5,476 bases of DNA, from contig JADFDL010000129.1 in NCBI GenBank assembly GCA_018262875.1, positions 1-5,476 of the forward strand, in the 5' to 3' direction. This DNA comes from Rhodocyclaceae bacterium. GTDB taxonomy: Bacteria > Pseudomonadota > Gammaproteobacteria > Burkholderiales > Rhodocyclaceae. Made by a program: the position numbers and the translations under genes. Shown here piece by piece: positions 1 to 4,810 of this stretch (position 1 is the first letter of the stretch; every line of letters begins with the position of its first letter). The notes under the pieces were generated by a model. It was given only the letters and a program-made list of their open reading frames with translations, ran no database searches and was not told the DNA's origin.

Positions 1-1000
1 CGCTGATCACCGGCATGAACACGCCCACCATGAGCAGCGCGCCGAGCAGGAAAGGCGTGCCGGCGTAATCTTCCTCGGCGGGGTTCATCTGCTGCAGGAT
101 CACGGCGAAGGCGGCGACGACGAGGCAGACCATCGCCAGCCGCCAGAACAACAGGGTCGGGTCGCTCACCTTGCGCCGCCGTTGTCCCTGCAGGCGCAGC
201 GTCACCACGGCGAACACTACGGCGAGCAGCGCCGCGGCACAGGCCAGCGCCACCTGCAGGTCGTCCGGCCGCTGCAGCGGCAGCCAGGTGAGCGACCAGG
301 CCGTCAGCAGGAAAAACAGGGTTATCGAAAAGCTGCGCGTCAGCCAGGCGGGATAGGGCGGCGTCAGCTGGAACATCGGCACCACCAAGTAGGCGACGCC
401 GGCCACCAGCAGCATGCTCCAGCCGCCCAGCCCCCAGGCGGCGTGGACATGGGTGATTTCGGTCAGCGGCAGAGCCAGTTGCCAGCCGAAACCGGTCGCC
501 AGCGTAGCCCCCAGCGTTATGGTCACGATCAGGCCGAATACCGCAATGCGCAGCGCAATGATCGTCGGCCCCTGCGCCGGCGTGCGAAACAGCGCGATCA
601 GCACGATCAGCGCGAAGGCGCCGAGCGAGACCGTCATGAAGGGGACGGCAATGCGAAAGAACAGCGCCTGCTCGGCGAGAAATCCCGCCAGCAGCAGCAG
701 CGTGCCGAGGGTCAGGCCGGCATGGGTGAGCTGCGTGACGCGGCGCGGCTGCCAGATGTTGGCCCCGGCCGCGACCGGCAGCATCTGCAGCATCGCCCCG
801 CACATCGCCTGCAGCATGAAGCCGACTGCGAGCAGATGGGTCAGCGCCAGGGCGACGGACGTCCAGCGCGAGGCCAGCGCCGCCGGCCCCTGCCAGAGCA
901 GGAGCAATCCGGCCGCCATGCCGAACAGCGGCGCGGTGAGGAAGAAACGGAAGGGCACCGAGATGGGCGGCGCCTGCTCGAAGGACAGACCGGGTTGCAT
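1..1000 (-). CDS. Multi-pass membrane protein, distant heme-copper oxidase subunit I / NnrS-like character (3' end outside window)
   Basis: The reading frame is open from an ATG at 1000 down to the left edge, giving 333 residues with no stop, so the protein is partial at its C-terminus. It is very hydrophobic. About ten membrane segments can be drawn, near residues 17-36, 44-62, 94-111, 115-137, 148-168, 190-208, 222-240, 248-268, 285-303 and 314-333. Histidines sit where a metal or heme ligand could be: H55 in a THLLAVGF segment, H93 in QLTHAG, and H184/H186 in ITHVHAAWG, which is followed by the conserved-looking VAYLVVPMFQLTPPYP. The H-x-H at the mouth of a helix recalls NnrS and heme-copper oxidase subunit I-like proteins, but I cannot assign it firmly to either. 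A G-rich Shine-Dalgarno (GAGGGGG) overlaps the stop codon of the preceding gene, and the gap is only 10 bases, so it is co-transcribed with the DUF2249 and hemerythrin genes. A role in nitric oxide or oxygen handling at the inner membrane is inferred from context only. Confidence 0.82.
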   Translation of the reverse strand, partial: MQPGLSFEQAPPISVPFRFFLTAPLFGMAAGLLLLWQGPAALASRWTSVALALTHLLAVGFMLQAMCGAMLQMLPVAAGANIWQPRRVTQLTHAGLTLGTLLLLAGFLAEQALFFRIAVPFMTVSLGAFALIVLIALFRTPAQGPTIIALRIAVFGLIVTITLGATLATGFGWQLALPLTEITHVHAAWGLGGWSMLLVAGVAYLVVPMFQLTPPYPAWLTRSFSITLFFLLTAWSLTWLPLQRPDDLQVALACAAALLAVVFAVVTLRLQGQRRRKVSDPTLLFWRLAMVCLVVAAFAVILQQMNPAEEDYAGTPFLLGALLMVGVFMPVIS

Positions 1001-1010
1001 GGCTGCCCCC

Positions 1011-1232
1011 TCAGGCTTTCCGGATATAAATTTCTACGGTGCCGTCGGGCCGGGTTTGCGAGCGGTGCGTGTAGCCGTTCTGCTTGAGGATGCCGTAGAG
1101 CGGTTGCGGTTCGACGTAGAGCAGGAGAAGCAGTTCTTCGCCGTCCGGCAGCGTATCGAGCGCGGCAAGGGTCAGCTCCATCGGCTCCGGCGGCATCAGC
1201 CCCCGGCCATCGATCGTCCGCTCCTCGCTCAT
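1011..1232 (-). CDS. DUF2249 family small protein
   Basis: This is a 73-residue acidic protein starting at the ATG at 1232. It resembles the DUF2249 family: an N-terminal DGRGLMPPEPM stretch (residues 8-18), an acidic-hydrophobic helix-strand region GEELLLLLYV (31-40), the family hallmark EPQPLY (41-46), then a glycine-tyrosine turn and a C-terminal strand GTVEIYIRKA (64-73). The fold is thought to be a small alpha-beta domain related to TusA-like sulfur-carrier folds. I see no TusA-type catalytic cysteine, and in fact no cysteine at all. DUF2249 domains often occur beside hemerythrin-like proteins and nitrogen-oxide or respiratory genes, as here. The start lies 11 bases after the hemerythrin stop, with only a weak GGAA ribosome site inside a hairpin that joins the two genes, so translation is probably coupled. 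The same frame stays open far upstream, to about 1586, but that extension is antisense-like low-quality sequence overlapping the hemerythrin gene. The biochemical function is unknown. Confidence 0.85.
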   Translation of the reverse strand: MSEERTIDGRGLMPPEPMELTLAALDTLPDGEELLLLLYVEPQPLYGILKQNGYTHRSQTRPDGTVEIYIRKA

Positions 1233-1246
1233 GACCGTTCCGGTCA
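1232..1246 (-). promoter_or_regulatory. Stop/start hairpin between hemerythrin and DUF2249 genes
   Basis: A perfect inverted repeat, TGACCG-GAA-CGGTCA, has 6-bp arms and a 3-base loop. Its first three bases are the TGA stop of the hemerythrin gene. Its last base is the A of the DUF2249 ATG, and the only Shine-Dalgarno-like bases (GGAA) lie in the arm and loop. In mRNA this would hide the downstream start until ribosomes finishing the hemerythrin gene open it, a typical translational-coupling layout. The repeat is seen directly and the coupling role is inferred. Confidence 0.5.
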
Positions 1247-1684
1247 GGCGGCCAGGCCGGCCGTGACGCGGGACTGGATCTCGCCGTCCTGGCCGAGGGC
1301 CTGGTCGATCATCGGATAAAGAATGTTCTCCTCCTTCATGTTGTGCTGCTGCATCATGATGAGGAGGGTCTCCGCGGCGCCGCCGAAGCCGTCGGCGTTC
1401 TTCTGCGCCAGGGCCTCGTCCATCTGCCGCAGCAGGTCGCGCATCTGCACATGCTCGCCGCGCATGACCTGGGTCGGCCCGCCGGTCATGCCGGTGCGTT
1501 CCTCGAAAGCCGGGAAAAGCACTTCTTCCTCGACACCGAAATGCGCCAGCATCTCGGTACGGAATTTCTCGTGGGTCGCCGCGCACGCCGCCCAGTCGCC
1601 CTTGTGGGCGGCTTCCTCGGCCAGGGCGAAATCGTCGTCGCAGAGCTTGTGGTGATGTTGCAGGGCGCTGGTGATGCCGCTCAT
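1244..1684 (-). CDS. Hemerythrin-like (HHE cation-binding) di-iron protein
   Basis: This is a soluble 146-residue protein, close to the usual length of single-domain bacterial hemerythrin-like proteins. It is predicted to be a four-helix bundle with an oxo-bridged di-iron site. Candidate ligands are in family positions: the H10-H12 cluster in helix 1, H38, then H48 with E52-E54 in the HFGVEEEVLFP motif, H78 in helix 3, and H114 with E118/E119 in HNMKEENILYPMID. There is no signal peptide and no fused domain, so it is cytoplasmic. The family binds oxygen or nitric oxide or takes part in iron-sulfur repair and iron handling, and the exact reaction cannot be told here. The start at 1684 is supported by a GGAGAC ribosome site seven bases upstream. 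It is the first gene of a three-gene operon with DUF2249 and a multi-pass membrane protein. An FNR/Dnr-type dyad lies 62 bases upstream, which suggests induction under low oxygen or nitric oxide. Confidence 0.92.
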   Translation of the reverse strand: MSGITSALQHHHKLCDDDFALAEEAAHKGDWAACAATHEKFRTEMLAHFGVEEEVLFPAFEERTGMTGGPTQVMRGEHVQMRDLLRQMDEALAQKNADGFGGAAETLLIMMQQHNMKEENILYPMIDQALGQDGEIQSRVTAGLAA

Positions 1685-1720
1685 TCGCTTGTCTCCTTCA
1701 GTCTTTCCAGAGACGGGATT

Positions 1721-1739
1721 CTCCCTGTTCGGCAGGGAG
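1721..1739. repeat. Perfect 7-bp dyad CTCCCTG-N5-CAGGGAG
   Basis: This inverted repeat has a 5-base centre and lies between the FNR-type dyad and the hemerythrin start. It overlaps the left edge of the probable -10 element (GAGAAT, read on the minus strand, 1723-1718). No T-run follows on the minus strand, so it is a poor terminator for oxyR. It could be an operator for a second regulator or a chance hairpin. Confidence 0.35.
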
Positions 1740-1746
1740 TCGAGCC

Positions 1747-1760
1747 TTGACGGTTGTCAA
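1747..1760 (-). promoter_or_regulatory. FNR/Dnr/NnrR-type binding site upstream of the hemerythrin operon
   Basis: TTGAC-GGTT-GTCAA is a perfect dyad with the TTG-N8-CAA core spacing of the FNR/CRP superfamily. The usual FNR consensus is TTGAT-N4-ATCAA, and the C/G at the fifth position of each arm resembles variants reported for Dnr/NNR-type nitric oxide regulators. Its centre (1753.5) lies about 30 bases from a plausible -10 box, GAGAAT, at 1723-1718 on the minus strand. A start site near 1711-1712 would place the dyad near -41.5, the class II activator position. No strong -35 box is visible, which fits an activator-dependent promoter. Which regulator binds is inference. Confidence 0.6.
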
Positions 1761-1826
1761 GAATCGATGCGGGGATAAGCCCTCCTGATAAGAGGGGCGC
1801 GGCCGGCAATCCCATCGCAATAACGA

Positions 1827-2738
1827 TCAGTTCGTGCGCAGCATCTCCAGGCAGGGCAGCTTGACGGCCTGCACCGCCGCTACCAGCGCCTGGATGGCCT
1901 TGTCGCGCGAAAAGCTGCTGCGCCAGGCCAGCGCGACGCGGCGCGACGGCGGTGGCTGGGTGAACGGCAGCACCTTGAGCAAACGGTTGCGGTATTTCTC
2001 GCCGGTCGCGCTGCAAGGCAGCACCGTCACGCCGAGGCCGGAAGCGACCATGTTGCGGATCGTCTCCAGGGAGTTGCCCTGCTGGGTCTCGCCGCCGCGC
2101 CGCGACAGTTCCGGGCAAGCCTCCACCACCTGGTTGCTGAAGCAGTGGCCGCTGTTGAGCAACAGGACATGTTCGCCGGACAGCTCGGCGGGCCGGATCG
2201 AGCGGCGGCGGCCGAGGGGGTGGTCGGCCGGCACCACCAGCTTGAAAGGCTCGTCGTAGAGGGCCCGCGTGGCAATGCCCGGCCCGCCGAAGGGCAGCGC
2301 GATGACGACCACGTCGAGCCGCCCGTTGCGCAACTGCTGTTCCAGGTTGGCAGTGGTGTTCTCCTCGACCTCCAGCGGCATCTCCGGCGCGCGTTTCTTC
2401 AGGAGGGGAATCAGCTCCGGCAGCAGATAGGGGCCGATGGTGTAGATCACGCCCAGCCTGAGCAGGCCCGCCAGCGGGTCGCGGCCCTGGCTGGCGACCT
2501 CCTTGACGCGGGCCGCCTCCTCCAGGGCGCGCTGCGCCTGCTCCACCACCCTGGCGCCGATCGGCGTCAGCGACACCTCGGTCTTGCTGCGCTCGAACAC
2601 CTGCACGCCGAGTTCGCTTTCCAGCTTGCGGATGGCGAGCGACAGCGCCGGCTGGCTGACGAAACAGCGCTCGGCGGCGCGGCGGAAGTTCAGCTCCTGG
2701 GCGACGGCGACGATGTAGCGCAACTCGTTGAGGTTGAT
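1827..2738 (-). CDS. oxyR: OxyR-type LysR family peroxide sensor, apparent ATC start codon
   Basis: This is a LysR-type transcription regulator of 303 residues when begun at the ATC at 2738 (E. coli OxyR has 305). The N-terminal winged helix-turn-helix is clear around residues 18-50 (FRRAAERCFVSQPALSLAI, then KLESELGVQVFER). The effector domain follows, with the OxyR redox motif GHC-x8-C. With the ATC start the two cysteines number exactly C199 and C208, as in E. coli OxyR, where they form the disulfide that senses hydrogen peroxide. The only conventional in-frame start is a TTG at 2723. It would drop the family-conserved MNLNE beginning and lies 20 bases from the Shine-Dalgarno. An in-frame TGA at 2772-2774 limits any longer version. 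The gene is divergent from the rubrerythrin operon, with a dyad between them, so it probably controls that operon and itself. The stop is followed by 142 bases and then the hemerythrin operon on the same strand. The OxyR identity is confident and the start codon is the open point. Confidence 0.93.
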   Translation of the reverse strand: MNLNELRYIVAVAQELNFRRAAERCFVSQPALSLAIRKLESELGVQVFERSKTEVSLTPIGARVVEQAQRALEEAARVKEVASQGRDPLAGLLRLGVIYTIGPYLLPELIPLLKKRAPEMPLEVEENTTANLEQQLRNGRLDVVVIALPFGGPGIATRALYDEPFKLVVPADHPLGRRRSIRPAELSGEHVLLLNSGHCFSNQVVEACPELSRRGGETQQGNSLETIRNMVASGLGVTVLPCSATGEKYRNRLLKVLPFTQPPPSRRVALAWRSSFSRDKAIQALVAAVQAVKLPCLEMLRTN

Positions 2739-2743
2739 GGCGG

Positions 2744-2749
2744 CCTCCT
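2744..2749 (-). promoter_or_regulatory. Perfect Shine-Dalgarno deciding the oxyR start
   Basis: AGGAGG reads on the minus strand, with a 5-base spacer (CCGCC) to ATC at 2738. That is optimal spacing for initiation at the ATC and too far (20 bases) for the TTG at 2723. It is the main sequence argument for a non-AUG start, or for an ATG-to-ATC change, at oxyR. Confidence 0.7.
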
Positions 2750-2754
2750 GGCTA

Positions 2755-2775
2755 CTGATATGCTTAGTATATCAG
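2755..2775. promoter_or_regulatory. Probable OxyR/LysR operator: CTGATAT-N7-ATATCAG
   Basis: This perfect 7-bp inverted repeat with a 7-base centre lies in the divergent oxyR-rubrerythrin intergenic region. It contains the LysR-type T-N11-A arrangement. The inner ATAT-N7-ATAT has the same spacing as one half of the OxyR pattern ATAG-N7-CTAT, with one mismatch in each arm. It covers the likely oxyR -10 box and is centred near -65 of the proposed rubrerythrin start site, the classic LysR recognition-site position. A second OxyR half-operator 7 bases to the right is not well conserved. Confidence 0.6.
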
Positions 2776-2793
2776 AACGTTTTGAACATACAA
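2766..2793 (-). promoter_or_regulatory. Probable oxyR promoter
   Basis: On the minus strand TATACT (2771-2766) is a good -10 box. TTGTAT (2793-2788), with a 16-base spacer, is a partial -35. Transcription would start near 2760, giving a leader of about 20 bases that contains the AGGAGG site. The -10 lies inside the dyad at 2755-2775, which predicts autorepression. Confidence 0.45.
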
Positions 2794-2823
2794 TTGGATC
2801 AATCAGGCGTACCTCAGTAGACT
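2794..2823 (+). promoter_or_regulatory. Possible rubrerythrin operon promoter
   Basis: TTGGAT (2794-2799) and TAGACT (2818-2823), separated by 18 bases, are moderate matches to sigma-70 -35 and -10 boxes. The start would be near 2830, about 29 bases before the rubrerythrin ATG. The weak boxes and the upstream dyad near -65 fit a promoter needing an activator such as OxyR. This assignment rests on motif reading alone. Confidence 0.35.
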
Positions 2824-2858
2824 GCGAAGCGTTCACTTCAACTTTACAGGAGACGACC

Positions 2859-3341
2859 ATGAAACGACCCGAGATCAAGACGCTGCAGAACCTCGAAGCC
2901 GCCTTCGCCGGCGAGTCGATGGCCCACATCAAGTACCGCTACTTCGCCAAGATCGCCCGCGCCGCCGGCGACGAGGCCACCGCCCGCGTCTTCGAGGAGA
3001 CTGCCGAGCAGGAAGTGGCGCACGCCTTCGGCCACCTCGATCTGCTCTACCCGAAGGCCGGCATGACGCCGGCCAAATGCCTGGAGATCGCCATCGCCGG
3101 CGAGACCTACGAGTACACCGAAATGTACCCGACCTTCCGCAAGACGGCGGAAGCCGAGGGCCACGGCGCCGCAGTGCGCGAGATCGACGAGCAGATCGCC
3201 GAATCGAAAGAGCATGCCGAAGCGTTCAAGGCCACGCTGGAGAAGGCCGCCAAGCGCTTCGCCGCGCTGGCCAAGGTGGAAGAGCGCCACGCCAACCATT
3301 ACCGCGACACCCTCGGCAAGATCGTGCCGAAGGCCGCCTGA
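2859..3341 (+). CDS. rbr: Rubrerythrin without rubredoxin domain (di-iron peroxidase)
   Basis: This is a 160-residue cytoplasmic ferritin-like di-iron protein, expected to reduce hydrogen peroxide to water using electrons from rubredoxin. Family ligand motifs are present: E19 in AFAGESMAHIKYRYFA, E52-x-x-H55 in EQEVAHAFGH, E82/E85/E88 in the hallmark GETYEYTEMYP, and E141-x-x-H144 in KVEERHANHYR. The C-terminal rubredoxin domain of classical rubrerythrin is missing, but a separate rubredoxin gene follows 27 bases downstream. The stretch between the GETYEYTEMYP helix and the last E-x-x-H helix is longer than in classical rubrerythrin (53 residues from E88 to E141, against about 30 there). It is charged and helical, with a second EHAEAF segment. 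The start ATG at 2859 has a CAGGAGA ribosome site. The same frame is open for more than 700 bases upstream, but that part is antisense to oxyR and has no suitable signals. The gene is first in an operon with rubredoxin and its reductase. Confidence 0.95.
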   Translation: MKRPEIKTLQNLEAAFAGESMAHIKYRYFAKIARAAGDEATARVFEETAEQEVAHAFGHLDLLYPKAGMTPAKCLEIAIAGETYEYTEMYPTFRKTAEAEGHGAAVREIDEQIAESKEHAEAFKATLEKAAKRFAALAKVEERHANHYRDTLGKIVPKAA

Positions 3342-3368
3342 ACCTTGAATACTGAAAAGGAGAAACCC

Positions 3369-3545
3369 ATGAAAACCTGGCAATGCATCGTGTGCGGCTA
3401 CATTTACGACGAAACCCAAGGCGACCCGGAACACGGCGTCGCGCCCGGCACCCGCTGGGAGGACGTTCCCGCCGACTGGTCCTGTCCGGACTGCGGCGTC
3501 GCCAAGGCCGACTTCGAGATGGTCGAAGTTGTCACCGCCGCCTGA
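3369..3545 (+). CDS. rubA: Rubredoxin
   Basis: This is a 58-residue cytoplasmic one-iron electron carrier. The four iron-binding cysteines are in the two standard knuckles, C6-x-x-C9-G-Y and C39-P-D-C42-G. The usual aromatic core residues are present (W4, Y11, Y13, W30, W37, F49), with the family segment [20 protein letters not shown] between the knuckles. The length is typical of single-domain rubredoxins. The ATG at 3369 has a strong AAGGAG site six bases upstream. A TTG at 3345 in the same frame would add eight residues that contain the ribosome site and is not used. It lies between rubrerythrin and a rubredoxin reductase gene, so its probable job is to pass electrons from the reductase to rubrerythrin. 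Alkane hydroxylase partners are another known use of such rubredoxins, but no alkB is visible here. Confidence 0.97.
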   Translation: MKTWQCIVCGYIYDETQGDPEHGVAPGTRWEDVPADWSCPDCGVAKADFEMVEVVTAA

Positions 3546-3554
3546 GGAACGGCA

Positions 3555-4688
3555 ATGTCGTCAGTCGTCATCGTCGGCAGCGGACTGGCGGGCTGGACCG
3601 CCGTCCGCGAGCTGCGCAAGCTCGACAAGGTCTTGCCGGTCACCCTGGTGACGGCGGACAGCGGCGACTTCTACTCGAAGCCGATGCTCTCCAACGCGCT
3701 GGCCCAGGGCAAGGCCCCGGACCAGCTCGTCGGCACCGCCGCCGACGCGATGGCGGCCCAACTGGGCGTGCGCCTGCTCAAGGAAACCCGGGCCAGCGGC
3801 ATCGACCGCGCGCGCAAGGCGCTGCTCACCGATCGGGGCGAGGTGCCCTACGCGCGCCTGGTGCTGGCCCTCGGCGCCGATCCCATCCGGCTGACGCTGG
3901 CGGGCAATGCCGCCGATGCGGTGCTGTCGGTGAACGATCTGGCGGACTATGCGCGCTTGCGCGCGGCGCTGGACGGCGTTCGCAGCGTGGCGATCCTCGG
4001 CGCCGGCCTGATCGGCTGCGAGTTCGCCAACGACCTCGCGGCGGCCGACCATGCCGTGACGGTGCTCGACCCCGCCGCCTGGCCGCTCGCCACGCTGCTG
4101 CCGCAAGCCGCCGGCGAAGCGCTGATTGCGCCGCTGGAGAAACTGGGCGTGACCTGGCGCCTGGGACAGGCAGTGACGCAGGTGGATCATTCGGAAAGCG
4201 GCTATCGGCTGACGCTCGGCAACGGCGAAACCTTGAGTACCGATCTGGTGCTCTCCGCCGTCGGCCTGCGCCCGCGCATCGCCCTGGCGAAAGATGCCGG
4301 ACTGGCGGTGAATCGCGGCATCGTGGCGGACGCCTTCCTGCGCACCGGCGACCAGGACATCTTCGCGCTGGGCGACTGCGCGGAAATCGAGGAGCAGACG
4401 CGCCCCTACGTACTGCCGATCATGCGCGCGGCGCGAACCCTGGCACGGACGCTGGCCGGCACGCCGACGCCGGTAGCCTTCCCGCCCATGCCGGTAGTGA
4501 TCAAGACGCCGGCCTGTCCGGTGGCGGTACAGCCGGTGGCGCGCGATGCGCAAGGTCGCTGGGAGATTGCCGCCGACGAACGCGGCGTGAGAGGGTTGTT
4601 CTACGACGCCGACCAGCGCCTGAAGGGCTTTGCTCTCACCCAGGGCCATGTCGACGAACGTGCGGCACTGACCAGGCAGCTCGCCTGA
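3555..4688 (+). CDS. rubB: Rubredoxin:NAD+ reductase, FAD-dependent
   Basis: This is a 377-residue FAD-dependent pyridine nucleotide-disulfide-type oxidoreductase, the usual length for rubredoxin reductases. It should move electrons from NADH through FAD to rubredoxin. The FAD-binding Rossmann motif is at the N-terminus (VGSGLAGW, G8/G10/G13). The AxG-type motif LALGADP is at 104-110. The NAD-binding motif GAGLIGCEF is at 149-157, with D172 ending the second strand, which favours NADH over NADPH. The second FAD motif DIFALGDCAE is at 268-277. There is no CxxC redox pair like that of lipoamide dehydrogenase, as expected for one-electron-acceptor reductases. The TGA stop of rubredoxin overlaps the GAGGAA ribosome site, and the gap is nine bases, so the two are translated from one mRNA. 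A flavorubredoxin reductase (NorW-like) role is an alternative, but the rubredoxin directly upstream makes RubB more likely. A hairpin directly after the stop ends the operon. Confidence 0.93.
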   Translation: MSSVVIVGSGLAGWTAVRELRKLDKVLPVTLVTADSGDFYSKPMLSNALAQGKAPDQLVGTAADAMAAQLGVRLLKETRASGIDRARKALLTDRGEVPYARLVLALGADPIRLTLAGNAADAVLSVNDLADYARLRAALDGVRSVAILGAGLIGCEFANDLAAADHAVTVLDPAAWPLATLLPQAAGEALIAPLEKLGVTWRLGQAVTQVDHSESGYRLTLGNGETLSTDLVLSAVGLRPRIALAKDAGLAVNRGIVADAFLRTGDQDIFALGDCAEIEEQTRPYVLPIMRAARTLARTLAGTPTPVAFPPMPVVIKTPACPVAVQPVARDAQGRWEIAADERGVRGLFYDADQRLKGFALTQGHVDERAALTRQLA

Positions 4689-4719
4689 AAACTCGTCGCC
4701 GTGATACGGCGACGAGTTT
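4689..4719. terminator. Perfect 13-bp hairpin after rubB, possibly bidirectional
   Basis: AAACTCGTCGCCG-TGATA-CGGCGACGAGTTT begins at the base after the rubB stop codon. The 13-bp stem is GC-rich in the middle, with A3 at its base and T3 at the other end, so it can act on either strand. The T-run is short (TTTC). It lies between convergent rubB and phaC, where a shared terminator is expected. Confidence 0.75.
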
Positions 4720-4810
4720 CGACGCAGACTAACGTGAGCATCCGAACGGAACGTTAAGCGAGCAAATGCGAGCGACCGGAGCCAAAAGTCAGTCCCCGCA
4801 AGACGGCGAA
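4720..4810. other. Spacer between convergent genes, with short direct repeats
   Basis: No gene is supported here. The spacer contains GCGAGC twice, ten bases apart (4758-4763 and 4768-4773), AACGT twice (4731-4735 and 4750-4754), and a small TCCG-AA-CGGA dyad (4741-4750). It has less codon-like structure than its surroundings and lies downstream of both genes, so it is not a promoter for either. It may be a fragment of a dispersed intergenic repeat. Confidence 0.4.

Noticed and set aside
182..1319. Two plus-strand open frames of about 300 codons each
   Set aside because: They are shadows opposite the membrane protein and DUF2249 genes. Their composition (Gln/Arg/His-rich or Ser/Ala/Pro-rich) has no domain signal, and the minus strand has clear membrane helices and ribosome sites.
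1780..1796. CCCTC-N7-GAGGG as the oxyR terminator
   Set aside because: The stem is only 5 bp with no T-run after it on the minus strand, too weak to call.
2793..2803. ATTG-GAT-CAAT dyad as an FNR site before rubrerythrin
   Set aside because: The gap between TTG and CAA is 3 bases, not the 8 required for FNR-family sites. It more likely just overlaps a -35 box.
2145..2858. Long plus-strand open frame joined in frame to rubrerythrin, suggesting a 398-residue fusion
   Set aside because: The upstream part is antisense to well-conserved oxyR, has low-complexity composition, and the rubrerythrin ATG at 2859 has its own ribosome site and a family-typical N-terminus.
3345..3371. TTG at 3345 as the rubredoxin start
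   Set aside because: The extra eight codons contain the AAGGAG ribosome site of the ATG at 3369, which matches the usual rubredoxin beginning.
3383..4732. Plus-strand 449-codon open frame overlapping rubredoxin and rubB
   Set aside because: It is an arginine/glycine-rich out-of-frame shadow of two clearly recognised genes.
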